Source: JALZHR01 sp036389695 (GTDB taxonomy: Bacteria; Acidobacteriota; Blastocatellia; Pyrinomonadales; Pyrinomonadaceae). From it: a DNA stretch of 11,600 bases. The position numbers were made by a program, and so were the translations under genes. How positions within the stretch are numbered: position 1 is the stretch's first letter; each line of letters opens with the position of its first letter. The notes below the pieces were generated by a model. That model was given only the letters and a program-made list of their open reading frames with translations. It had not been told where the DNA came from and ran no database searches. Of the stretch, positions 1 to 5,959 are shown in pieces. The DNA is taken from assembly GCA_036389695.1 (NCBI GenBank), contig DASVWG010000040.1:1-11600 (forward strand), given 5' to 3'.

Positions 1-527
1 GGGTTGAGAGCGCGATTAAGGTCCCACGGCTTTTCGGTAGATTTTTTGGCGGAAACCTCCAGCGCGGCGATAAGGTTATCTCTGAAGCTCTTGTCCTCGA
101 CAACCAGAGAAAAATAGCTTTTTTTATTACCATTACTGTCCTTAACGTCGCTATCGATAAGTATGTATTCGTCCCACCACTTGGTCATCGGCAGTATGAC
201 GCGTATCATTTCGTCGAAATAAAGCTTCAGCGCAACGGTCGAAACATTGTAGGCGATTCCGCGGCTGCGCCGCCTTTTCGGGCTGCTCAGATAAAGCTCT
301 TTTATATGCGGCACATCGCTTTCTTTTTCAAGCCGTGCGGAAATAGATTCGGCAAGCTGACCCGGAGTTTCTCCCCAGGTCGGCGTCAGCAGCAAATCCT
401 GCCGTTCTTTCGGGTCATCGCCGAAAGCCAGCCAGACATCCGGCAGAATCGGTGAATCCTGCGTGAAGCGCCGGAATCCGGTTTTGCCGAAAATTACTTC
501 TTCCAATTCATCATGCTCCAGTTTCAT
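1..527 (-). CDS. hypothetical protein, N-terminal part (runs off left edge)
   Basis: An open frame of 175 codons starts at an ATG at 525-527 and reaches the window edge without a stop, so the C-terminus is missing. The start has an AGAGGG ribosome-binding site 3-4 bases upstream. The protein begins MKLEHDELEEVIFGKTG and is soluble and charged, with no signal peptide or membrane segment in the visible part. It has a WLAFGDDP stretch near residue 32 and a basic patch (SPKRRRSRG) near residue 88. I do not recognise the family. It is the likely target of the promoter and structured leader at 558-765, which lie directly upstream. The coding call is firm because of the long open frame, good start and promoter; the function is unknown. 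Confidence 0.8.
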   Translation of the reverse strand, partial: MKLEHDELEEVIFGKTGFRRFTQDSPILPDVWLAFGDDPKERQDLLLTPTWGETPGQLAESISARLEKESDVPHIKELYLSSPKRRRSRGIAYNVSTVALKLYFDEMIRVILPMTKWWDEYILIDSDVKDSNGNKKSYFSLVVEDKSFRDNLIAALEVSAKKSTEKPWDLNRALN

Positions 528-557
528 GTTCCCTCTAAATACGCCTGAGTATATTCC

Positions 558-578
558 AAACAAAAACCGGCAACGGTT
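558..578 (-). terminator. terminator-like hairpin in the leader of the 1-527 gene
   Basis: On the minus strand, AACCG (574-578) and CGGTT (565-569) form a 5-bp stem with a TTGC loop, followed directly by TTTTTGTTT down to 558. This is the shape of a short Rho-independent terminator. It lies 30 bases before the ATG at 527, so it could either end a small RNA or act as an attenuator for that gene. The stem is short, so confidence is limited. Confidence 0.4.
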
Positions 579-730
579 AAATTCGTCCGGCAAGAAAACG
601 CTTTCTCGCCCGCTTTAAGCGGAGCGCGGTTTTCTTATAAATCTTTCGCCAGCCCTTTCGAAACCGACGGGGAATTTCACCCGGACGAATTTGATTATTG
701 TCGGTTGCTTTTATTTAAAGCCTTAACTTG
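558..730 (-). ncRNA. structured leader RNA or small RNA, family unknown
   Basis: Transcribed from the promoter at 737-765, this stretch would fold extensively. The outer helix pairs 681-692 with 579-590 (12 bp, perfect). Inside it, 592-601 pairs with 626-636 (10 bp, one bulged base), and 610-614 pairs with 618-622. An alternative hairpin pairs 662-668 with 700-706 (7 bp) around an inner GGGTGAAATTCCC hairpin, which would compete with the outer helix. A terminator-like hairpin ends it at 558-578. Competing helices ahead of a terminator are typical of riboswitches and attenuators, but I cannot assign a known family. One caution: the possible extension of the outer helix (565-578 with 693-706) has four G-U pairs if read on the plus strand but A-C mismatches on the minus strand. 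A plus-strand RNA or a small inverted-repeat element therefore remains possible. Confidence 0.45.
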
Positions 731-736
731 GAAAGG

Positions 737-765
737 ATTAAAATCTATTTCCCGGAATTTGTCAA
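737..765 (-). promoter_or_regulatory. sigma70-like promoter
   Basis: On the minus strand there is a perfect -35 box TTGACA (760-765), a 17-bp spacer, and a -10 box TTTAAT (737-742; five of six match TATAAT). AT-rich sequence lies upstream. The predicted start is near 730, giving a leader of about 200 bases before the ATG at 527. It is the best promoter match I found in the window. Positions 528-845 hold no gene; besides this promoter and the structured leader, the remaining 766-845 stretch is plain AT-rich sequence after the methyltransferase stop. Confidence 0.7.
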
Positions 766-845
766 TATTTTTTTAGCCGGTTGCGGCAGGTAAACGCGTC
801 GTTGATTTTTAATAAATAATAAGACTTAAACGCCTGATGCTTCGC

Positions 846-1775
846 TTAATCACTTTCCAGCATTTCCTTTACAATTAACAAATCTTTCTCGACCGGAATT
901 CCGCGTTTCAGCAGATTTTCAAATTCGACTTTTGCCTTTTCACGCTCGTTTTGATGAAGAAACCACATCACTTTCGACGCCGCGACGTTCGACAGTTTTT
1001 CCTTTGAGACGAGATTCATCGAATAATCGAAAGCGTCGTTAACTTCGGCGTCGGAAAAGGATTCGAAAGAATAATTTTTATTTAATAATTCGTCGGCGAT
1101 TTTGTTTTTGTAGCGGAAAATTACGCTCTGCGATTTCGGGACTTCATCGATGAAGTCAAAGTTTTCGCGGAAAGTCCATTGCAGAAGATGTATCCACGGC
1201 GTGAAGAAATGGGCGAAATCCTGATGCAGGATGATGCTTTCGCCGGGCACGAGCGAAGGATAAAAATCGCGGACGATGGCGTTTGCCAAATCCCAGTTTT
1301 TCATCGCGTCGACGAGCAGAAACTCTATTTCAGCGCCCGTCCAGCCGATTTCCTTTAAATCGCCCGCGCGGATTTCGATGTGGCGGGCAAAGTCTTTTGT
1401 TCTTTCCTTGAATTCTTCGACAAAATTGTCGCCTTCTTTATATTTCCCCGCCAGACGCGTTCCGGCGGCGCTCGAATTCATCCAGTCGAACCAGATGAAC
1501 AAATCATACGCGTAAACTTTCCGGTTCGATTCCGTAAAAGCCGGATTTTTCAATAAACCTTTGACCAGCGGAATCGTCGTCGAGCCGAGCCAGCAGCCCA
1601 AATCCACGATTTCGCCCTTGCCCGAATAAGTTTTTTCTCCGTAACGGGCAAAATAATCCTGCTCGGTTTTCGAAGTCATCCCGACCAATTCATGCGCGAA
1701 CGCTCTTTTCAGGCGCATATACGCGCCGTGAATGAAAGCGCTTTTTTTAAGTTTATTTTTCAGGCTTTGCAGCAT
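846..1775 (-). CDS. TylF/Methyltransf_24-like SAM-dependent methyltransferase
   Basis: A 309-residue soluble protein. Residues 55-65 (EIVDLGCWLGS) form the glycine-rich SAM-binding motif I of class I methyltransferases. YAYDLF near residue 88 supplies the usual acidic residue after strand 2 (D91). Residues 153-186 (LLVDAMKNWD through IILHQD) match the VDG...GG.i..HD region of the TylF/macrocin O-methyltransferase group, with D156, H184 and D186 as likely metal or substrate residues. The C-terminal 90 residues are helical and charged and not recognisable. The substrate is unknown; relatives often modify sugars or polyketides, but no sugar-pathway gene is visible nearby. The ATG at 1773-1775 has no clear ribosome-binding site and lies 11 bases beyond a 30-bp copy of the glcD 3' end. 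Confidence 0.75.
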   Translation of the reverse strand: MLQSLKNKLKKSAFIHGAYMRLKRAFAHELVGMTSKTEQDYFARYGEKTYSGKGEIVDLGCWLGSTTIPLVKGLLKNPAFTESNRKVYAYDLFIWFDWMNSSAAGTRLAGKYKEGDNFVEEFKERTKDFARHIEIRAGDLKEIGWTGAEIEFLLVDAMKNWDLANAIVRDFYPSLVPGESIILHQDFAHFFTPWIHLLQWTFRENFDFIDEVPKSQSVIFRYKNKIADELLNKNYSFESFSDAEVNDAFDYSMNLVSKEKLSNVAASKVMWFLHQNEREKAKVEFENLLKRGIPVEKDLLIVKEMLESD

Positions 1776-1786
1776 TTTGTAATATT

Positions 1787-1816
1787 AAACAAACATTTTT
1801 CCCGGATTCAAAATGC
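1787..1816 (-). repeat. 30-bp duplicate of the glcD 3' end, distal copy
   Basis: Identical over 30 bp to 2416-2445, where the same bases encode the last residues of the FAD oxidase (ILNPGKMFV). Here it is followed on the minus strand by TAA instead of TGA, so it is a non-coding remnant. Together with the proximal copy it frames the toxin-antitoxin pair as a direct repeat. Confidence 0.9.
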
Positions 1817-1825
1817 AGAATTTTG

Positions 1826-2175
1826 TTAATCAATTTCAAGCTGGAATTTTAAGGCTTCTAAAATTTGATTTTGCAGATTTTTATCTTCTAATTTTCCGAA
1901 TTTCCTGATTAATCTTTGTTTGTCGAGCGTGCGGATTTGATAACACAAAACGATTGATTCGGAAGCCAGACCGGCGATATTTACGGGAATTAAAGCTTCA
2001 TTTGGGTAAATGCGGCGATTCGGCTTGCGCGAGGTGACGGGAAGAATATTAACGACAGGTAAATTTGGTTCAAAGCCGTAGAACTCAAAACTAAAACGGG
2101 ACGAGTTTTACCTTGTTCGAAGCCGACGACAGGTTCGAGAGTTGCCAACCAAATTTCCCAACGCTCAACTGTCAT
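1826..2175 (-). pseudogene. MazF/PemK-family endoribonuclease toxin, frameshifted
   Basis: The first part reads MTVERWEIWLATLEPVVG then EQGKTRPVLVLS, the classic MazF/PemK N-terminus with its substrate-loop and RPVLVLS strand. In that frame the reading then becomes unrelated and stops at 1990. In the adjacent frame the sequence continues as NILPVTSRKPNRRIYPNEAL, then ESIVLCYQIRTLDKQRL, and ends at a TAA at 1826-1828. That is the normal MazF middle and C-terminus, including the ILPVTS and QIRTLDK motifs. The switch lies around 2076-2092 and is explained by one missing base; the repaired gene would encode about 116 residues, the usual family length. The start ATG overlaps the antitoxin stop (TAATG), a coupled operon. 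Either the toxin is inactivated or a base was lost in sequencing. Confidence 0.85.
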
Positions 2176-2384
2176 TATTCAAAATCCGCGTGACGAAAAT
2201 CTTCCGTAATCTCTTCCAAATCGGCTAAAAAAAGCTCATCGTTCATTGCTTCGCGCATTGCTTGAAGGCGCTCATCTTCGTCGATGATTTTTTTCAGATA
2301 AATCTCGACCGGCAATCCTTTCTGCGAAGCGTCCGAAAGAATTCGCCTGGCAATGTCAGGATTAACTTCCGTTGTCATTTGCAT
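2175..2384 (-). CDS. antitoxin-like partner of the MazF toxin
   Basis: A 69-residue acidic protein starting MQMTTEVNPDIARRIL. The first half, up to KKIIDEDERL, looks like a small dimerising DNA-binding region, perhaps ribbon-helix-helix. The tail (AMNDELFLADLEEITEDF) is acidic and resembles the toxin-wrapping tail of small antitoxins. Its stop shares one base with the start of the MazF gene (TAATG), the usual antitoxin-first order with translational coupling. Two starts are possible. The ATG at 2384 has GGAG eight bases upstream; the ATG at 2378 has AGGA six bases upstream and would remove two residues. The gene is intact although its toxin is not. Its expected roles, from the family, are toxin neutralisation and operon autoregulation. 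The family assignment is inferred from position and shape. Confidence 0.7.
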   Translation of the reverse strand: MQMTTEVNPDIARRILSDASQKGLPVEIYLKKIIDEDERLQAMREAMNDELFLADLEEITEDFRHADFE

Positions 2385-2413
2385 TCCTGTTTCTCCGTTT
2401 TAATTTTAACACA

Positions 2414-3838
2414 TCAAACAAACATTTTTCCCGGATTCAAAATGCCGTTCGGGTCGAAGACTTTTTTGATGCCTTTCATAATTTCCAGCGTCGGTTTATC
2501 AATCGCCATATCCAGATAGGCGGCTTTGACGTAGCCGATGCCGTGTTCGCCGGAGATTGAGCCGCCTAAGCTTACGGAGAGGGCGAAGGTTTCTTTGACG
2601 CATTCTCTGGCGCGGGCGATGGATTCGGGATTGTCTCTATCACACAAAAAATTGACGTGAATGTTGCCGTCGCCGGCGTGTCCGAAGTTGGCGACGAAAG
2701 TGTCGTGACGGCGTCCGATTTCTTCGATGCGCGCCACCAGCTCGGGAACTTTTGAGCGCGGGACGACGACGTCTTCGTTTATTTTCAGCGTGCCGTATTT
2801 CATCAGCGACGGCGAGATGGCGCGGCGCACGTCCCAGAGCTTGTCTTCTTCGTCTTTGGATTTGGCGCGCAAAACGTCGAAGCCGCCGTTTTCTTTGATG
2901 ATTCGTTCAATCGTCTGCGCGTTTTTTTCGACTTCCCCGCGCGAGCCGTCGACGGCGACGAGCAGAATAGCGTTTGCATCTTTCGACAGACCGAAAGCGA
3001 AATTTCCTTCGACCGCTTCGATGCAGTATTTGTCGATGACTTCCATCGCCATCGGGAGCAAGCCTTCGGGCGTGAATTTCGTGAGAACCCGACAGGCTTC
3101 TTCCATCGTTTTGAAATTGGCGCGGACGGTCGAAGTCGCTTCGGGCATCGGCAAAAGTTTCAGCGTCGCTTCGGTAATAATTCCCAACATGCCTTCCGAG
3201 CCGCACATCAAGCCGGTCAAATCGAAACCGACGACATTTTTGACGGTTTTTCCGCCCGTGCGGATAATTTCGCCGGTCGCCGTGACGACTTCCAAGCCCA
3301 GAACCGAATGTTTGGTGACGCCGTATTTCGGCGTGCGCATTCCGCCCGCGTTTTCGGCGATGTTGCCGCCGATGTAGGATTCTTTATAAGAAGCCGGGTC
3401 GGGCGGAAACAAAAGCCCGTGTTTTTCGACCGCCTGCTGCAATTCGTAAGTCGTCAGTCCGGGCTGGCAGACGACGTATAAATCATCGACGCTTATCTCG
3501 ATGATTTTTTTCATCCGGTCGGTGCCGATGACGATGCCGCCGTCGACCGGAACCGCGCCGCCCGTGTAGCCGACGCCGCCGCCGCGCGCCGTGACGGGAA
3601 AAAGATATTCATTGGCGAGCTTGAGAATCTCGACCATTTCCGCGGTCGTTTCGGGAAAGACGACGGCTTCGGGCGGAAATTTTTCCTTCACTGCGTCCGC
3701 GCCGTAAGGCTCGACCTTTTCCGGCTCGATTAAAACGTATCCGGCGCCGACGATTTGTTTTAATTTTTCGAGAACTTCGGGCTTGGAAGCGTTTGTCGTA
3801 GCGCGCGGCTTGGCTTGGAAATGAATTGACTGAAACAT
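2414..3838 (-). CDS. glcD: FAD-binding oxidase, glycolate/D-lactate oxidase GlcD type
   Basis: A 474-residue member of the VAO/PCMH flavoprotein family that oxidises 2-hydroxy acids such as glycolate or D-lactate. The FAD domain (about residues 50-230) shows RGGGVGYTGGA (85-95), QPG at 125-127, the NIAENAGGMRTPKYG region (159-173) and GSEGMLGIITEATLKLLP (213-230). The FAD-oxidase C-terminal domain shows NEDVVVPRSKVPEL (354-367), the metal-binding HAGDGNIH (387-394) and SGEHGIG (429-435), and ends DPNGILNPGKMFV as in GlcD proteins. Length is normal. No iron-sulfur partner (GlcF) or GlcE is seen next to it, so it may act alone. The exact substrate cannot be told from sequence. The ATG at 3836-3838 has no strong ribosome-binding site. 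The 3' end carries one copy of the 30-bp repeat. Confidence 0.9.
   Translation of the reverse strand: MFQSIHFQAKPRATTNASKPEVLEKLKQIVGAGYVLIEPEKVEPYGADAVKEKFPPEAVVFPETTAEMVEILKLANEYLFPVTARGGGVGYTGGAVPVDGGIVIGTDRMKKIIEISVDDLYVVCQPGLTTYELQQAVEKHGLLFPPDPASYKESYIGGNIAENAGGMRTPKYGVTKHSVLGLEVVTATGEIIRTGGKTVKNVVGFDLTGLMCGSEGMLGIITEATLKLLPMPEATSTVRANFKTMEEACRVLTKFTPEGLLPMAMEVIDKYCIEAVEGNFAFGLSKDANAILLVAVDGSRGEVEKNAQTIERIIKENGGFDVLRAKSKDEEDKLWDVRRAISPSLMKYGTLKINEDVVVPRSKVPELVARIEEIGRRHDTFVANFGHAGDGNIHVNFLCDRDNPESIARARECVKETFALSVSLGGSISGEHGIGYVKAAYLDMAIDKPTLEIMKGIKKVFDPNGILNPGKMFV
2416..2445 (-). repeat. 30-bp direct repeat, copy inside the glcD 3' end
   Basis: The last coding bases of the FAD oxidase. 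An exact second copy lies at 1787-1816 in the same orientation, and the 600 bp between the copies hold the antitoxin/toxin pair. The arrangement resembles an element inserted at a gene's 3' end with the gene end rebuilt. Confidence 0.9.
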
Positions 3839-3871
3839 AAAACGAATTTACCGGAAACAGACTGAATTTAT

Positions 3872-3895
3872 CAGGATAAATTTTCGCTTATCCTG
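3872..3895 (-). terminator. hairpin between the first ATL gene and glcD, possible terminator
   Basis: A perfect 8-bp inverted repeat (CAGGATAA / TTATCCTG) with an 8-base loop lies 33 bases beyond the stop of the ATL gene at 3928. There is no clear T-run after it on the minus strand, so its termination strength is doubtful. It may separate the ATL transcript from the oxidase gene. Confidence 0.35.
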
Positions 3896-3927
3896 CTTGC
3901 CGTGTCTATTGCCGGTATGAAATTCGC

Positions 3928-4299
3928 TTAGCCGAATAAGCTTAGCTGGACGGCTTCGGGCTTAATCGAGCTGACAAATTTTTCGGGCGACCAACGGTAT
4001 TTTTTCAGGTTACAGCGCGATTTTTCGTCAAACAAAACGCCTTCGGCTTCGAGCAGTTTTCGCTGCGCATTATAAGGCAGAAAGATTTTGCCGGTCGCGC
4101 AGCCGCCCTGCGAATTGATAACGCGCTGCCACGGAATTTTTTCGCCGCCGCCCGCGTGCAGGGCGAGACAGACGACTTTCGCGCTGAACCGTTCGCCCAG
4201 GATTTCGGCAATCTGCCCGTAGGTCATCACCCGCCCGAACGGTATCTGCTCGACCAATTCAAAAATGCGGTCGCAATAATTTTTGTCGTCGGATTTCAT
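3928..4299 (-). CDS. alkyltransferase-like (ATL) DNA-repair protein, copy 1
   Basis: A 123-residue protein with the DNA-binding fold of O6-methylguanine-DNA methyltransferase (GRVMTYGQIAEILG at 22-35). The reactive PCHRV site is replaced by PWQRV (W57), which defines ATL proteins. By family knowledge, ATLs bind O6-alkylguanine without repairing it and flag the lesion for nucleotide excision repair. At the arginine-finger position this copy has Lys (K41, in SAKVVCLALH) where copy 2 has Arg. The last residues, VQLSLFG, match the bacterial sliding-clamp-binding consensus QL[SD]LF (118-122). The ATG at 4297-4299 has GAGG seven bases upstream. Length is typical for an ATL. A second ATL gene lies at 5960-6322. 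Confidence 0.9.
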   Translation of the reverse strand: MKSDDKNYCDRIFELVEQIPFGRVMTYGQIAEILGERFSAKVVCLALHAGGGEKIPWQRVINSQGGCATGKIFLPYNAQRKLLEAEGVLFDEKSRCNLKKYRWSPEKFVSSIKPEAVQLSLFG

Positions 4300-4387
4300 A
4301 TGTGGACCTCAACTTACAATTATTGAATGTTTAAATTGTTAATGGTTATTAGCGGGAGAGTCGCCGGAATGCCCTTGCTCGATTGGC

Positions 4388-4398
4388 GTCATTATGAC
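4388..4398. promoter_or_regulatory. 11-bp palindrome in the ATL upstream region
   Basis: GTCAT-T-ATGAC is a perfect inverted repeat about 90 bases upstream of the first ATL start, next to an AT-rich stretch (TTTTATATACATTTTTTT). It could be a regulator binding site, but one short palindrome is weak evidence. Confidence 0.2.
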
Positions 4399-4498
4399 AC
4401 GTTTTTTCTAAATTTTATATACATTTTTTTCGGCTGGCGGGATTGACGGGGAAATAGAGGGATTTTAATTATCTAAATGAATTGAGAAATAAAACAAC

Positions 4499-4572
4499 AG
4501 ATTGTCGCGGATGAATGCAGAATTTTAACTGCTTTCAGCAGGTCGCGAAGCCTGCTTTATCCGTGACAATCT
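4499..4572. repeat. inverted repeat with two internal hairpins (cloverleaf-like)
   Basis: Outer arms 4499-4515 and 4556-4572 pair over 17 bp with only two G-U wobbles when read on the plus strand. Within them, GCAG 4517-4520 can pair with CTGC 4529-4532, and AGCAGG 4537-4542 pairs with CCTGCT 4551-4556 (the last base overlaps the outer arm). It lies 14 bases beyond the stop of the CHRD/VCBS gene, so on the minus strand it could end that transcript, with GTTGTTTTATTT following. It could also be a small palindromic (REP/MITE-like) element. The rest of the 4300-4586 gap shows nothing firm apart from the 4388 palindrome. Confidence 0.6.
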
Positions 4573-4586
4573 ATGGTTAATTTTTC

Positions 4587-5855
4587 TTAGAAGTCGCCCG
4601 GCAAGCCGAAAGTTTCGTAGCGCGGCGCGCCGTTTGAGCTTTGCAGAATAAAGAAAACTTTCGCGCCGTTCACGCTCCGTGTGACTGCCGCATCGGTTTT
4701 GCCGTCGCCGTCATAATCGCCGAGCTTGACCAAATCCGACGACAAGCCCCAGCGAATAATCTGCATCTGTCCATCAGAACTGCGCAGAATGTAAAAAACT
4801 CTCTGACCGCTTTCGCTGCGAATAACGGAAATGTCAGCCGCGCCGTCGCCGTCCCAATCGGCGCGTCCGGTGAAAAACGCGTCGGAGCTTAAGCCCCATT
4901 GAACGCTGTAAAATTGATTGTCGGAGCTGCGGCGAACATACCAGACGCGCCGCCCGTTTTCGCTTCGGGCGACGGCTAAATCCGCTTTCCCGTCACGGTC
5001 GAAATCGTTCGGCGCGGGAACATCGCCCGACTGCCCGAAATAATCGTAGCGGACATTTCCCGTCGAGCTTTCGATGATATACCACGTTCCGGCGCGAAAA
5101 ACCGCGATGTCGGCGCGCGTGTCGCCGTCATAATCGGCGGCGGCGAAAAAATCGCCGAGCGTCGAGCTGCCCCAGCGAATTTCCTCCAGCGCGCCGGTCG
5201 AGCTTTTGAGAATTCGCCACAAAACTTCGGCGTTGTAACGCGCCGTCGAAAAATCGGATTTCCCGTCGCCGTCGAAATCGACCGTCAGCGAAACCGAATC
5301 GCCCGGCTGACCGATTTGCCGCTCAATGAGATTGCCGTTCAAGCTGCTCAGCGCGTAAAAAGTGTTGTTCGAGCTGCGATAAACCGTCAAATCCGTGCGC
5401 CCGTCGCCGTCGAAATCGTTGTAAGCGCCGTTGGCGACGTGAATTTGCCCGCGGATTTCGCCGTTTGGAAAATTTGTCGTCGTAATATTGATATATAGAC
5501 GATTTGCGCGCAGGTTCGACAGCGTGAGCGGGCTCAGCGAAATTACGAAGAAAGAGTCGCTGTTTGTCCCGCCCGAGCCTCCGACGGTAAAAATCACTTC
5601 GCCGGTTTCGCCGACCGCGCCGCCGCGATTGACGGTTAGACTCGTCATCGCGCTTGATAAATTCGTCAAATGGCAGGTCAATGCAAGCTGATTTTCCGCT
5701 TGATTTAGAGACGCTTTGCAACCGCCTCTGCCGTCCGAATTATTTGCCGGAATTTCCTGTAAGCCCGATAGATTGGCGATAAACTGCTGCGGCTGGGCGT
5801 TAACTGAAACGACAAAAACGAAAATTAAGGCGATAAAGATTAAATTTTTTGACAT
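4587..5855 (-). CDS. secreted CHRD-domain protein with six VCBS/FG-GAP repeats
   Basis: The start was placed at the ATG at 5855, because it begins a clean signal peptide (MSKNLIFIALIFVFVVSVNA, residues 1-20). An upstream in-frame start at 6017 would overlap the ATL gene and bury the signal. Residues about 25-140 form a CHRD domain (QFIANLSGLQEIPA near the start, NFPNGEIRGQI at the end). Six repeats of 42-50 residues follow to the C-terminus, each with a calcium-loop motif such as DFDGDGRTD, DFDGDGKSD, DYDGDTRAD, DFDRDGKAD, DWDGDGAAD or DYDGDGKTD, then an [FVYT]xxRS..-type strand. These repeats build beta-propellers. No anchor or sorting signal is seen at the C-terminus. The mature protein has 422 minus about 20 residues. 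The role is unknown; extracellular or periplasmic binding is likely. Confidence 0.85.
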   Translation of the reverse strand: MSKNLIFIALIFVFVVSVNAQPQQFIANLSGLQEIPANNSDGRGGCKASLNQAENQLALTCHLTNLSSAMTSLTVNRGGAVGETGEVIFTVGGSGGTNSDSFFVISLSPLTLSNLRANRLYINITTTNFPNGEIRGQIHVANGAYNDFDGDGRTDLTVYRSSNNTFYALSSLNGNLIERQIGQPGDSVSLTVDFDGDGKSDFSTARYNAEVLWRILKSSTGALEEIRWGSSTLGDFFAAADYDGDTRADIAVFRAGTWYIIESSTGNVRYDYFGQSGDVPAPNDFDRDGKADLAVARSENGRRVWYVRRSSDNQFYSVQWGLSSDAFFTGRADWDGDGAADISVIRSESGQRVFYILRSSDGQMQIIRWGLSSDLVKLGDYDGDGKTDAAVTRSVNGAKVFFILQSSNGAPRYETFGLPGDF

Positions 5856-5959
5856 AAATAAAATTTCCGGTTCCGGGCAGTGAGCTTTAAATCTCTGCGT
5901 AAAATATTTCAATGCCGGGGCGCTAAAGATTGATTTCGCTTTTTTCCAATCTATAAATT

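Noticed and set aside
661..706. FMN or cobalamin riboswitch, because of the GGGTGAAATTCCC hairpin
   Set aside because: Only one hairpin resembles those aptamers; the other conserved core segments could not be found in the 170-base leader, and the downstream gene shows no link to either cofactor.
558..730. 6S RNA
   Set aside because: The length is about right, but the inside carries separate hairpins instead of one long rod with a central bubble, and the 5' and 3' ends do not pair.
1812..1824. 13-bp match with 4514-4526 (AATGCAGAATTTT)
   Set aside because: A match of this length is expected by chance in a window of this size and has no symmetry or context to support it.
3928..4299. Active O6-methylguanine-DNA methyltransferase
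   Set aside because: The essential PCHRV cysteine is Trp (PWQRV) in this gene and in its paralogue, so neither can accept an alkyl group in the usual way.
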